From contig OY856186.1 in assembly GCA_963693315.1 (NCBI GenBank), positions 98,550,556 to 98,614,555 on the forward strand: DNA of 64,000 nt. Reading direction: 5' to 3'. The position numbers were made by a program, and so were the translations under genes. The notes under the pieces are model-generated. The model saw nothing but the letters and a program-made list of their open reading frames with translations. It was not told where the DNA came from and ran no database searches. The DNA comes from Diogma glabrata. Its lineage: Eukaryota > Arthropoda > Insecta > Diptera > Cylindrotomidae. Below are positions 53,328-64,000 of the stretch, in pieces. Positions within the stretch are counted from its first letter, which is position 1, and each line of letters begins with the position of its first letter.

Positions 53328-53415
53328 AAGCTCACCAAAAAAAACAACGATATAAACAACCAAATTATCTCGAGCATATTTGGTTGTTTTGTATCGCTGT
53401 TTTTCCTTTGATCTT
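53328..53415. repeat. Stem-loop with ~28-bp arms
   Basis: AAACAACGATATAAACAACC is mirrored by GGTTGTTTTGTATCGCTGTT with a TATCTCGAGCAT loop. A similar AACGATATAAAAAAACAACG phrase lies at about 53677. This may be another hairpin-ended element, but no core motif was seen. Confidence 0.45.
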
Positions 53416-55792
53416 ATCGAAGTCGATAAGTTTTTTTACTTTTTTATCAGTCAAATAATTGTCAATATTTAAAAATTCTATAACTATTAATTAAAATGAA
53501 AACTGAATAAACTTTACTAGCTATGCTAATCGTATATGTTAAGTTATTCCAAAAATTAAATAAATAATCATATAATAAAAAATTTTGACTTTTCGCTTCA
53601 AAACAGATATCATTTTGACATATTATGGCTGGGGAAAAAAAATTAAATCGATATCTTCGTATTTTTGTTGTTGTAGAACGATATAAAAAAACAACGAAAA
53701 AACAACCATGTGAATCTAGACTAAGAATCTAACAATCAGAATATGTATTGTTTCACAAGAAAATTTGTAGAACACATTTTTATGGATTTTGCTGTAATAT
53801 ATAATCTTTAAGCTGGGTTTTCCATAGAGAAACCTAGTCGAGTTTGAACCGTAGCTTCTGAGTAATAAGTGTAGTAATTTCCGGGTTTGACAACAAACGG
53901 AAGAGACAAAATATTACTAATTGTCATACGATGAATTTTCAATTTACAAATCTTTTAGATAAACTAAAATCTTATGGCATTGATGATCTTACTTTCTCAC
54001 GAATTCATAGTTTTGTTACAGTTCCTCAACTTCATGTTCCTTCCTCTCAATCATTTCTCCTAACCCTAAGCTTCGATCGGATTAAACAACCACCTACGAT
54101 AGACATTATTATTAATCAACTCTTTTAAAGATTAATAGAATAAATGGAGGGTAATTTTGTTAAGTTAAAATCCAACTAAAATCAAATTATATCGTTTTTC
54201 ATAAATATAGCACAACAACGTTCCATTAAGAATAGCAGCAATATCCTAAAAATTGCATATTAAGATAAACCATGAGACATTAAACAAGGACGGCTACTAT
54301 ACTGGTGACTACTGCGTCCATATACAAATTTTATGATGCGTCCTTAAGAAAAATTCAAAACATCCTTCCTTTGTGTGTGCAGGACAATTACTAAACAAGA
54401 ACTTCATAAATGTTCCTTCCATTTGCTTTCGAAATATCCCGTTGTAGAACATGTTCGTTTCTCAACGATTATTTTCATTAAAAAGTAAAAAATTGCAAAA
54501 TTTTGAATTTCATTTAGGAGAGTCATATATTAGATTTAAACTTCTGCAAAATTCACCGATCGATGTTTCCTTTTGGAACGTGTTAAAAAAAGTGTAAGGA
54601 ACAACGTATCAAAATGCGTCCGCGAGAAAAAAAAAACTACTACTTGCTACTTATTTTATTTAACAATTAACCCCTTCTCGGGGGTGAAAAATATTTCAGG
54701 GAATAGATAGAGTGACTACTAATTCTAAGCATTTTTTGTTTTATAATGTTTTTCTGAAAGTCAAATCTTTCCGACTTATTCGCGAGTGAAAATGTCAATT
54801 TTATTAACCGAAACCCACGTTTCCAGACGGTTTTTCGCGAATTACTTAAGAAGTAAGTATCATATCAAAAAAGTATTACTAATTAAAAATGTAACTTATA
54901 AAAAAAATTGTGGGTGTATGGTGACTGTAAGACCAATGAAACGGACTAAGAGCTTGTTGAAGTTTGGCTTTTATTCGTCAAGCGCCAAAATTAAAAGTTT
55001 CAATATGAAATAAACAAAAAACCATGCAGAATTTTTCGGAATAAACTCATAGAACCTATTTAAAAGTGCTTTCAAAAAAACTTTATTTTTAATATTAATA
55101 AATGTACCTAGGTAGCATCAAAACTAAGTGAGTTATGACGAAATACACTTGGGAAATATTGTTTTCAGGAAAAAAAAAATGTCAAATTCAACCCCTAATT
55201 ACCATCCCAATTAAAAAAATTAGTACCACTTCACATGTTACTTTGTTAATGTACTTGTAAATATGCTGTAGAAGTTTGACCGGTCTACAGAGTTTTGAAA
55301 ATATTTGAGGCTTTTCTACAAAATAACCCAAAAACGATAGGACAAATGTTGTGGAGTACACAATTGTAGGTTTTGCTTTTCTGAAAATTTTCGCTTTTGT
55401 TAGTTTTTCAATAATAGTTTTTTTCGGCAAACGGCTGTAAAGTTTATCTTTACTGCCGCTAGAGAGAAGGTTAAAGTCTTACAAGGGCAAGTGTCACAGA
55501 TTTAGCTAAGTACCAATCTATGTTTAGTCATCTTAATATTTAGTCTTGTTTATTCTTGTTTATTCTTGTTTATTCTTGTTTATTCTTCCATCACAGGTCA
55601 GGTAGTCGAGGTTGTAAGAAGAATAACTATCAGAGTGTTACATGAAGGACCCATTGTTGGGTCGTACATGGTTAGATGTTTTGATTCCGATGTGGAAACA
55701 TTTTTTTGTAGTCAGGCCTGTATCAGGTACCATCAAAAATACTACTGATGTGTCTCTGTAAATTTCTAAGGTAATTAAAACTGATTTTCTAA
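53416..55792. other. No gene recognised; short TTTATTCTTG tandem repeat
   Basis: A 10-bp unit TTTATTCTTG repeats about four times at 55549-55589. Frames at 53931, 54786 and 55188 (minus) have no recognisable motif. The last ~200 bases may be upstream parts of the Gypsy fragment but are too decayed to assign. Confidence 0.4.
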
Positions 55793-56911
55793 ATGTCATT
55801 CCTAATAAAAAAGGGTAACGGGTCTATTTTGGGGTATAATGCGGAAATATATTTGTGTGATGATTTTGTACCGATTTTCCATCGAGCTTACACCGTTCCT
55901 TTTAAAATTCGAGGAAAGGTAGAAAACAAACTTAATCGTCTATGCCAGTCAGGTATATTAGTACCAGTGCGTCATAGAAACTGGACAAGCCCTATCGTCT
56001 CTGTACCCAAAGAGAATGGGGAGGTTATAATATTTATTGATTGAAAAGTCACAATCAATAAATATGTCAAAACGGAACACTATCCGTTTTCACGAAAAGA
56101 TGACATATTAGCCAAAATAGCAAATTGTCGATATTTTTGCATCTTGGATTTAACAGGAGCGTATCAGCAACTCGAAGTCACTGAAAAATCACAAGAATAC
56201 TTAACTATCAATACCCTTAAGGGGTTGTTCAGGTACACCCGTCTGCCTTTTGGCATTAAAAGTGCTCCATCAATTTTCCAAAACACCATGGATCAGATTC
56301 TGATTTGACTAGAAAAAGTGGAATGCTATATTGACGACATAATAATAGGAAGGACAACTCTTGGGGAATGTAAAAAAAGATTATTTGAAGTTATAAGACG
56401 TCTCAACAAACATAACATTAAAATAAATTTAGAGAAAAGCAAGTTTTTGGAGAAGTCTGTGAATTATTTTGACATAATATCTCAGAATTAGGTATACAGC
56501 CTAACAAAGACATATTACAAGCGGTAGTAAACGCCCCTGCACCAAAAAATATTACGGAACTCCAATCGTATCTTGGATTACTTAATTATTATTCACGATT
56601 TATCCCGAATTTATCGACGGAACTAAAAGCGTTGTATAATTTGTTACACAAAGACGAACAATTTTATTGGTCACCTGAATGTCAATTGTGTTTTGAGAAA
56701 TCAAAATCACTTCTTGAAAATAATCAACTTCTTGAACTCTATGATTTAAATAAGCCAATTGTCTTGGCAACTGACGCTAGTCCTTACGGAGTAGGAGCTA
56801 TTTTGTCGCATATTATTATTGGAAAAGAAAAACCAGTGTTATATGCATCCAGTTTCTTTTCACTTGTCGAAAAGAACTACTCCCAACTACATCGAGAGGC
56901 GTACAACTCAT
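55793..56911 (+). pseudogene. Ty3/Gypsy retrotransposon pol fragment (RT and RNase H)
   Basis: Conceptual translation covers the reverse transcriptase approach (YTVPFKIRGKVENKLNRLCQ, SGILVPVRHRNWTSPIVSVP), the palm (FCILDLTGAYQQLEVTEKSQ, TRLPFGIKSAPSIFQNTMDQ), the catalytic CYIDDIIIG box (~56326-56352) and the thumb/connection (ELQSYLGLLNYYSRFIPNLS). The start of RNase H follows (LATDASPYGVGAILSH, ~56764-56811), ending in SQLHREAYNS. In-frame stops (near 56042 and 56306) and a frameshift near 56475 break it. Neither LTRs, gag, protease nor integrase were recognised, so only a fragment remains. Insect Mag/Gypsy-type elements are the closest in style. Confidence 0.85.
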
Positions 56912-58818
56912 AAATGTTATCATAGTTTTAACATGTGAATCTACCAATCACAAAACAAATTTTATATTCACCACTAAATTCTTATTTCTGATTGGTTAAT
57001 AACACCATTCCGAGCTCGCATACTAAAACCAAGCTATAGAGTTATTACAGTGAATTAAGTTAATTTTTATTTACGATTTTTTAAATGATTTTTATTATTT
57101 TATTTTAAAAGAATATTTGTTTAATTCATAATGTTTAGACTTTTTTTATTTTATTTTTACCCGGAAAATAGGACCAGGTCAGCCGGGTACCGATATATTT
57201 CCGGGTCTCAAATTTAATATGGGTGTAAAATTTGTGCGCCAAATATAGCTCAGAGTTTAAAAAAAATAGTTTTAGGTTGATTTTCGTTTGCATAGTTTCC
57301 GATAAAGTGCGCCTTTTCTATTTTTCCTTCCTGACTTTTTTCTGAACTTGGTTTAAAGTTAAATTTCGGTGTTCGATTTGCCATATTCACGGCGATGTTG
57401 GGACAGATGCATTTTGATTGGAAGTAGAATACGTTTTTCGGTTTACTTGTTCCGCTAACCCTGGTTCTTGAGACTCTCGCATTCGTGCGTGAGATATTGC
57501 TTTCATTTTCTGCTTATTGTAAACAATACACTATTGCATTGTATTTTTTGAGACAAAAAATATAATTTATCAGTCTCAACTGTCTTGTTGCATAAATAAC
57601 TTTTAATAAGCTGACACTTGTCGACAACTATACGTGTTAACATTTCAAAATTGAGTGAAAAAAATCAGAATAAAAATAACTAGCAGAATGCATCGTTATA
57701 ACTTATTGGATAAAAAAGTAAACGACAAAGGTAAATAAAAGTTATTCTTTTCAGTCATCAAAATGTTACGGCATAAAAACAAAAGCTTTTATTATAAGTT
57801 ATAACGACTATAACGAAAGTTCTTTAATAAAACTTACGAAAACTAATAAAATTTTAGTTTTTCTTTCTTTGAAACTCTTATCGCCGTAGATCGAGTAATT
57901 CAACAAAATTTATTAAGAATTAAGAATATTAAAATTATTTTGAAGGAAATTCTCGTACAGAAGCAAAAAGTTTGTAATGTAATCAATTTTGATTTCGTCT
58001 TTTTGTTGTTGTTTTTTGTTTTTATGCTTTTAAAATAACATCAAAGCAGGAAAATTGATTAAACGCACGAGCTTACTTTTCCGTTTTTATTTTGTTTCAC
58101 TTAATGTTTAAATAACTTTTAATTAAATTTTAATTAAATTTGATTGTAAGATTTGGAACATGTTTCCATGAAAAACTTATTATGCAGGAAATCAAAACAT
58201 TATCTCTCGTCAAGTGGCTAACTGTTTCATAAAATTATCATAATAATGAATGAACAAGAATAAGAATATTTATTGTTGAGTGAATAAAGCTAGATTGAAA
58301 CTGTCTGATCCATTTTTGAATTAACTGAGAAAGAGTTTCGATAACTTTGCTAGAGATTCAACAAACTCAGCCTCAGTACTTGTTTATTTTATATGCAAAT
58401 TTAATGTGTCAAGCTCCAGTATATAATAATATAAAAATGTCAAGCTCTCTAATCACATACAAACAATTAGTTTAATAATTAATTTTAAACAATTAAAATA
58501 AATTGTCCTCTAAATCGTGTCCAAATCAACAACCAACTCAAAATTAATGACGCCTAAACCAATATTATAAATGTAGTTTGAAATATGCCATTAAGAAATA
58601 CGTGAATATAGATTTTTTATATACATACCTTCAATCTCTAACTTATTTTATTTTTGGCAGCAATAATCATGAATATCAAATCAAAAACCATTCTTGAAAC
58701 GAATACTCACAATATAAAGATAATATATTCCATATCAAGAAAACGCTTAATTGACACATTTTTTTTTATTTCAATAAAACTCTCGTTAACAAACGGAAAC
58801 TGGAAGTATTATACAGTA
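56912..58818. other. No gene recognised
   Basis: AT-rich sequence. The frame at 58654-58848 has no motif and its end overlaps the TIR element that begins at 58819. Confidence 0.4.
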
Positions 58819-59085
58819 GCTAGATTCTGGTTGTATGGAATTATTTAGTGGAATGAGATTTCGTACTAAATGAGGTTTTTGCATTCCGGTGCAGTCAAAT
58901 GAGAAAATAAAATTCCTCATTTGTGAGAGATGAACTGTCAAATTATCTCGTCAACAAATTTGTATACGACATGAGATTATTTGCTTTGAAATTTTGTATA
59001 GAAGTACAAAAATAGAGAAAAAAATGTCGAAAAATCATTACGATAAATCAAAAACAGAGAGTGTGCTTAAGACCGCACGACAAAA
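58819..59085. mobile_element. TIR element, second copy, running into a gap
   Basis: After TA (58817-58818), GCTAGATTCTGGTTGTATGG and the next ~240 bp match the right part of the element at 12897-13773 in inverted orientation (GCAGTCAAATGAGAAAATAA, TGCTTTGAAATTTTGTATAG). The sequence enters the 200-N gap, and no matching end is visible after it. Confidence 0.65.
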
Positions 59086-59285
59086 NNNNNNNNNNNNNNN
59101 NNNNNNNNNNNNNNNNNNNNNNNNNNNNNNNNNNNNNNNNNNNNNNNNNNNNNNNNNNNNNNNNNNNNNNNNNNNNNNNNNNNNNNNNNNNNNNNNNNNN
59201 NNNNNNNNNNNNNNNNNNNNNNNNNNNNNNNNNNNNNNNNNNNNNNNNNNNNNNNNNNNNNNNNNNNNNNNNNNNNNNNNNNNNN
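59086..59285. other. Assembly gap (200 N)
   Basis: Run of exactly 200 N interrupting a TIR element. Translations across it are meaningless. Confidence 0.95.
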
Positions 59286-60394
59286 GGAAATACCCAAGAA
59301 AATGTTCTCCTAAAATATGAACCCTTAAAATTAATGTTTAGCACTCGGCCTCGGCGTTTGAAGATTTTCCATACAAAATACATGTAAACTGTAGTGTTTT
59401 TTAAAAAAATTATTACAGCTCAGCGGCATTTTATACTATTTCAAAATGGGAAAAGCAACTAACTCAGGATTAAATTATCTACAAAAGTGCCCTTAGAGAT
59501 GTAACTGTAACCTACACCGGTGACACAGTACAGATCACTAAAGTCAGTTTTATATGAATTTCTTGTTCTTTTGTTTTTATTTTATAAATGGCTAAAGCTA
59601 CAGCAAAAATGACAATAACAAAGTTGTAGTTAATTAATTTTCCTACGCGTTATATCTCATATATCTCATGTCTCATATCATACATAAGTATGTCCGATGT
59701 ATAGATGAATGTACGCGGGGTCCGTTACACCATAAACTGTTTCACTTTTGAGAACCAGACGATATTTTTTTGCAATTCTTGGAAAAGAAAAGTAAAACAA
59801 CACAAAATAAAAATAAAATTTTGTCAAAAAGGAATAAAGAAATTTGAAAAAGCTGCCGACTCTTTTATAACGGAACGAAATGCTGTTGTGAGCATTAAAT
59901 AGTGTAAATAAAATATAAGAAATTTTTATTTCTAATAAACATTTTAAGTCTTAATAAATTGAAATATTTTGTGTATTATTTTAACCGCTGTTTTGAAGTT
60001 GGTGATTCTGAACCTTTTTGATTCTGAACTTATAAAAACTATCTTTCACTTATATAAACTATTTTGGTTAATTTTAGTCGCATTAATTGTAAAATTACTC
60101 GTATGAGCTCTAATTAAGTACAATCTTAGCCATAAAAACGTGTTTTAAAATGCTGGTCAGAAAAATCAATGTTCAGACTTTTTAGACTTTTTAAAACCAG
60201 AAGCCATTTATTTGTATCATTTATTTGTAATAGACTAACATTTTTGGTTATATTTAAGAAGTTTTCTAATGCCGATTTGAAGCATGTTTTCTAAAATTTT
60301 GACGTTTGTCAACTAAATAAATCGGTCCCCATTTATATTTTTATTCCATATAGTTTTCATCTTATTATATTTATTTTTGTTTATGGGGATTTTT
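59286..60394. other. No gene recognised
   Basis: The frame at 59705-59902 is lysine-rich without motifs. No paired repeats were seen. Confidence 0.4.
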
Positions 60395-60840
60395 CTGAGC
60401 AATTAAACCTAAGTAAGCTATTTCCTTATAAGGAAATAATTCGAACTTTTTCAATTCGACGGTATGATTGGAATATTCATAGAGAAAAACTCCTTTTCTT
60501 CTTTACGTGTTTCGGATGAATTCGAACCTTCTCATCAGTGCCATGTTCGAATCCACTGGCAGACGCACTTTCAATTACGCAACTGAGGCGATTTCTAAGT
60601 TGAGACTTCATTATCACTTATTTATTGACATAAGTGAATTTCTCTGGTGTTATTAGACTCCTTATTATGCAATGGATTTTACATTATATACGGATTTTTT
60701 AATAAAAAACCTAGACATGAAAGTGAATTCATATGATGGAAATATCTCTATTATAGTCAACATCCTAAGCCACGAGTGTATAGTCATTATTGGTTGTTTC
60801 CAATCAATGTGAAATCAATGGCTGAAAACTTAAATTTTTA
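60395..60840 (-). repeat. Single copy of the tRNA-like dispersed repeat
   Basis: On the minus strand it runs from AGCCATTGATTTCACATTGA through a diverged head (GAGGATTCGAACATGG-type region and GGTTCGAATTC near 60513-60590) to CTCAGAAAAATCCCC. The order is the same as the 516-bp unit at 51-52 kb but non-tandem. It shows that the natural unit has the tRNA-like segment in its middle, flanked by AGCCATTG.. and ..AAAATCC ends. Confidence 0.65.
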
Positions 60841-61249
60841 GTAATTTTTGTGAGCTATTAACTCAAGAAAGTAAGGAAATGTTTCGAAATTTTGAATCCT
60901 TCTCATTACTCTTGAGGAGGTCCTAAAAAGACCAAATATATCATAGTTATCGTAGGAAATAACATTACACCCTTTATTTTTTAATGAATTTATTTCATCA
61001 AGCGTATACAAGTGTAAACAAATATGCTTACATTAAACGAATTAAGCCAAGAACCTACGGTAAACAGTGTAAACTATATTATATACATGATTTATTTTTT
61101 CATTTTAATGTAATTTGAAATGAGTCATCTAATAAAAAAGTTAAATTAACACCGTCGATTCGGCACATTCTTTTCTTTATCATTATTAACCTTAAGTATT
61201 TCGAATAACTATTATTCGTTTAACAATAGCTATTTATGTATTAAGGGCA
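60841..61249. other. No gene recognised
   Basis: Plain AT-rich sequence between the tRNA-like repeat and the hairpin cluster. Confidence 0.4.
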
Positions 61250-61345
61250 TAAAGTATGTCTTTTCCGCTTGAGAGTGAAATTGTGGCTCGAGGTGTTAGC
61301 CGAGAGAAACTATCACTCGAAAGCAAAAAAGATTTTTATTTGCAT
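61250..61345. repeat. Hairpin with GCTCGAGGTGTTAGCCGAG loop
   Basis: CTTTTCCGCTTGAGAGTGAAA is imperfectly mirrored by ACTATCACTCGAAAGCAAAAAAG around a short loop. It resembles the other element termini in size and loop style but lacks a clear core. Confidence 0.4.
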
Positions 61346-61544
61346 AAAAAAAATACATATATTTACACAAAATAGTAAAATATTTTTTCGAAAATTATTT
61401 TTTAGTATTAGCTCCGAAAAATGATTACTTTTAGAACTGTTTAGAGTCCGCAAAATTGTATTTTAGCGGCCTAGTACTTAAAGTCGTTATGACAACACTT
61501 TAGCGGATTCAAAATTTGTTTTCATTTTATTTTATATAATTTTT

Positions 61545-61605
61545 TTTCAAATTATAATCACAATTGCTTTGATAAGTTTTGTTCAAAAATCAAATTTTTA
61601 GGTAT
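61545..61605 (+). repeat. Fragment of repeat R
   Basis: CAAATTATAATCACAATTGC and TTTGATAAGTTTTGTTCAAA then AATCAAATTT are nearly identical to 23555-23605 and, inverted, to 44280-44340. Confidence 0.65.
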
Positions 61606-61668
61606 GCAAGAATACAAATTAAGCAATAAATTAGAAAAAAAAAATCCTAAGCGCTAATACAAAAAAAC

Positions 61669-61792
61669 GTTGTACGCAACACGTACGCAAATGGCTTTAG
61701 CAGATTCATCTTCATATTACAGACTCGGCTAGCGCCTCGTCCGGAATTACGATTCGACCGCTAAAACCGTATTTTGCGTACTTGTTACCCTT
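61669..61792 (-). mobile_element. Hairpin terminus with GTTGCGTACAAC core
   Basis: On the minus strand the hairpin (arms containing GTACGCAAAATACGGTTTTA and GCTAAAGCCATTTGCGTAC) surrounds a loop with GGACGAGGCGCTAGCCGAG. It ends in CGTGTTGCGTACAACG followed by TTTTTTT, the same order as CGTGTTGCACACAAC-TTTTTTT at 23323. The other end of this element was not identified. Confidence 0.55.
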
Positions 61793-61976
61793 TCTACTAT
61801 TATCAAAGTAGTTTTTCGAAATAATAGTAATATAATAACTTTAGGCATTGTTATTTCAATTTTAGGCATTGTTTTTTCACTTTTAGCATTGTTATTTCAA
61901 TAGGAAAAAAAGGCTGGCTCTATGTACAATTTTTGAATCGCAAAAGTGAATTTTACGGTTTACTCGTACGAAATAG

Positions 61977-62362
61977 TTATTTAGGTATCAAGGGAATTAT
62001 AAGGATGGTAATTACCGAGGGAAACGTTTACTACCCAAGGGCTTCTGGACCGAGGGTTAGTAAATTTCAAGGTAATTGACATCTAATAATTCACGTGATA
62101 CATAAATAATTTTATGTTTTACTACCTAAAACATTTATTAAACTAAAACATTTATTTTTATCAAGTATTTGATAGCATGATTTTTTGTTTTAATTGATCA
62201 AGTTAGTTATTTTTCATTTCAAATTGTATTGCTGGGTTATTGTTATTCGTTACTATGGCTTTATGTAAATAATGTTGTTTATAAATAAACAAAACAACGA
62301 TTTATAATGAAAACTAGGTCTATTATGAATCCATAACTCTCTCTTATAATTCCCTTGGAAAT
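61977..62362 (+). mobile_element. Hairpin-ended element, AGGGAATTATAAG subtype
   Basis: The hairpin at 61977-62109 pairs TTATTTAGGTATCAAGGGAA with TTCACGTGATACATAAATAA, and GGTAATTACC with GGTAATTGAC, around the loop AAGGGCTTCTGGACCGAG. The arm motif recurs inverted as CTTATAATTCCCTTGG at 62344, a plausible right end. There is no ORF. Confidence 0.45.
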
Positions 62363-62711
62363 TAAGAATGTCATTTTATTTCGGTAACTAAGGTCTAAAT
62401 GACTTATAATAAATCAGTAAAACATAAAATTATTATTATCATCTTTTGAAATATTTTTTTCATAACACAAGCAAAAAAAATATTCAATTTTGTTCTAATA
62501 ATATATTACCAAAAAATGTATATTTACAGTCACAGCAACCGATCATCAACCGAATCCACATTTGTCAAATCATATTTGTTTTTGTTCGTTTTACTCTTCT
62601 ATTTCTTAATCTTTCTCTTTAATTTTTTTCCACAGACGTACGTAACTTTTTATTTGGATTTAAAATTGTATAACTATTGCCAGTTTTATTCAATTGGCAA
62701 AAAAACCTACC
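62363..62711. other. No gene recognised
   Basis: The frame at 62516-62746 is a phenylalanine/leucine-rich chance frame in T-rich DNA. Confidence 0.4.
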
Positions 62712-62782
62712 ACAAAACACCCTACCCTACAATATCCCTACCCTAGCCTACCCTACCTTACCCTACCCTACCCTAACCTAGA
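62712..62782 (+). repeat. (CCCTA/ACCCT)n microsatellite
   Basis: About a dozen imperfect TACCC units, with TAGCC, TACCTT and AACCT variants. Translated it gives a proline/tyrosine/leucine repeat that creates the spurious frame at 62694-63050. Confidence 0.75.
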
Positions 62783-62834
62783 TTCTCTCTCCCTGCGTTT
62801 TTTTTTAAAAAGAAATAAAAATATTAAATTTTGG

Positions 62835-62975
62835 TTTCCTATCGTCCCTGGTTTTATTGGTAGTAAAATTTTCACTACAAATGAAACACCAAGCTTCAGA
62901 TCAGTTTGGTCTGAAGCTTGGTGTTTCATTTGTAGTGAAAATTTTACTACCAATAAAACCAGGGACGATAGGAAA
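62835..62975. repeat. Perfect 66-bp-arm palindrome with 9-base loop
   Basis: Positions 62835-62900 and 62910-62975 are exact reverse complements (inner arms CACCAAGCTTCAGA / TCTGAAGCTTGGTG), with loop TCAGTTTGG at 62901-62909. A transcript would form an uninterrupted 66-bp RNA duplex. No target duplication is obvious. Confidence 0.9.
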
Positions 62976-64000
62976 TTTCATCGCGTAGATCAGATTCAGT
63001 GTATGTATGTACCAAAGGTGTATACATTGAACAGCAAAACTTATAATTAAATTTTGGCTTTTATACCATACGTAGTGTTTTTGAAATTTCATCAATGAAA
63101 ATTAAATTTGTCAATAATAAAATAAGTTTTATAGCAGATTTGCATAAATACTTTAAAAATTATTACATAACTTAAATATTTTTTCGTGTCGTTAAATAAT
63201 ATTGCTGGTCCTTTATAAAATATGTGATTTAATGAATCACTGCAAATAAATATATTTGCTCTCGCAATTATTGTCATTCATTTTATAAAAACTAGCACAA
63301 CTATGAAGCAAACATTTAGCATTTTTTGACATTTTAAATATAGAATTGTTTTTAATTCATACTTTAACAAAAAAGTTTGTGGTGAGAAAAGAGAAAGAGA
63401 AAATAGAAAAGAGAAATTGAATGAATATGACATGACATATGTGATCTTACCATTTTTTTTGTCTCTTTTCATACAATATTATAGTTGTCTTCTTTTTAAA
63501 TTTATATATTCGCTAAGGTGAACGCACACGCCTAAAAAGTATTTTGTATTCTTCCAAATAGTAAATGCAAAAATATTTATTTCTCACAAAAAACTAAATG
63601 TACCCAGCGCCACTTCAATATATTTAGAAAAAAATTAAATCTAAACTTAAGCACACTTCTTCATCGTAAGATTTGTATTAAAATATATCACTAAGACAAT
63701 GTTCGAATTCATTTTAAATTATGCTAAACATGAAACTTGTTTAATCATATTAGTCAGCTTTTTATATAGCAGCAAATTGGAATCTACTATTAGTAATCAT
63801 ATTGAGTACAATGATAACAATGAAGATGGCGTGCTGTAGCTTTGATTTAAATTTGTTTGTAAATTTGTTGAATAAGTTACATAATCAACAATACAATCAG
63901 TAAATTATGTGCATTTGTTACAAAAACTACTGTGTACAACTAGCGCGAACTGGTTTTCTAAACACGAAGGATTACAGCACTAGCGTATCGAGACACTCTT
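62976..64000. other. No gene recognised
   Basis: A purine-rich GAGAAAGAGAAAATAGAAAA patch lies near 63386-63416. Short frames in this stretch have no motifs. Confidence 0.4.

Larger units (their letters stand above)
53069..57215. mobile_element. Possible degenerate element with ACCCGG-rich inverted ends
   Basis: The left side (CTACCGGGTCCTAAAAATAC, ACCGGGTATCGGGTACCC) and the right side (reverse complement GAGACCCGGAAATATATCGG, TACCCGGCTGACCTGGTCCT) share ACCCGG/GGTACCC motifs in inverted order. No target duplication or transposase was found. The Gypsy fragment at 55793-56911 would be nested in it. Low confidence. Confidence 0.25.

Noticed and set aside
53069..57215. Complete LTR retrotransposon around the Gypsy pol fragment
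   Set aside because: No paired LTRs, primer-binding site or polypurine tract could be found; the ACCCGG-rich ends are inverted, not direct.
59048..59383. Long frames over 59086-59285 and 8886-9085
   Set aside because: They exist only because runs of N contain no stop codons.
62712..62782. Interstitial telomere tract
   Set aside because: Units are irregular TACCC variants and few in number, not a run of TTAGG/CCTAA (insect) or TTAGGG/CCCTAA; best called a microsatellite.
62694..63050. 118-codon proline/tyrosine-rich frame
   Set aside because: It is a microsatellite followed by half of the perfect palindrome read through.

Overview
This window looks like repeat-dense, AT-rich, gene-poor DNA from an insect or other arthropod. 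The reasons are the mixture of mobile families (jockey/CR1-like LINEs, mariner, several hAT groups, a Ty3/Gypsy fragment, an insect-type tyrosine-recombinase element), a 54-bp GT-AG intron, and AT-rich satellites. I recognise no host protein-coding gene. Almost all coding potential belongs to transposable elements, and only one reading frame is intact: the 1007-residue LINE protein at 25878-28901. Two runs of 200 N (8886-9085 and 59086-59285) mark assembly gaps.

Layout. 1-5.5 kb: short LINE-derived elements, one hosting a MITE, and a dimeric satellite split by another. 5.5-8.7 kb: a decayed mariner, a MITE and a small hairpin-ended element. 9-10.3 kb: a duplicated block with LINE 3' ends on either side of a gap edge. 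12-14.8 kb: a LINE fragment split by a TA-flanked element, then a broken gene of an uncharacterised transposon-associated family. 16.0-18.2 kb: a hAT-type element with an 8-bp target duplication, holding a tyrosine-recombinase element whose left end is a long hairpin. 19.5-21.5 kb: another hAT-type element with internal minisatellites. 23.2-24.0 kb: nested hairpin elements. 25.3-29.0 kb: the intact LINE. 30.7-37.3 kb: a LINE with a 12-bp target duplication, split by a 3.26-kb hAT transposon, which is split by a short LINE derivative. 37.7-39.5 kb: a ~285-bp satellite. 43.1-48.9 kb: nested foldback, hairpin and hAT elements. 49.3-52.5 kb: a TIR-bounded region with tandem and inverted tRNA-like repeats. 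55.8-56.9 kb: a Gypsy pol fragment. 61.2-63.0 kb: more hairpin termini and a perfect 66-bp-arm palindrome.

How the parts work together. The intact LINE has short relatives (999-2373, 4172-4818, 34027-34712) that carry its 5' leader joined to its last codons and 3' UTR with no ORF between. This is an autonomous/parasite pair in the style of trypanosome ingi/RIME. The tyrosine-recombinase element shares its hairpin, a GTTG-N4-CAAC core and its right-end sequence with a small element at 8329-8678, and shares hairpin and core with others in the window, suggesting one mobilising enzyme and several ORF-less passengers. The split LINE at 30.7-37.3 kb begins with a segment collinear with the 3' half of 5S rRNA, a possible internal RNA polymerase III promoter.

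Limits. All alignments were made by eye. Boundaries with target duplications are firm; others may be off by tens of bases. Family names beyond broad superfamily are provisional.
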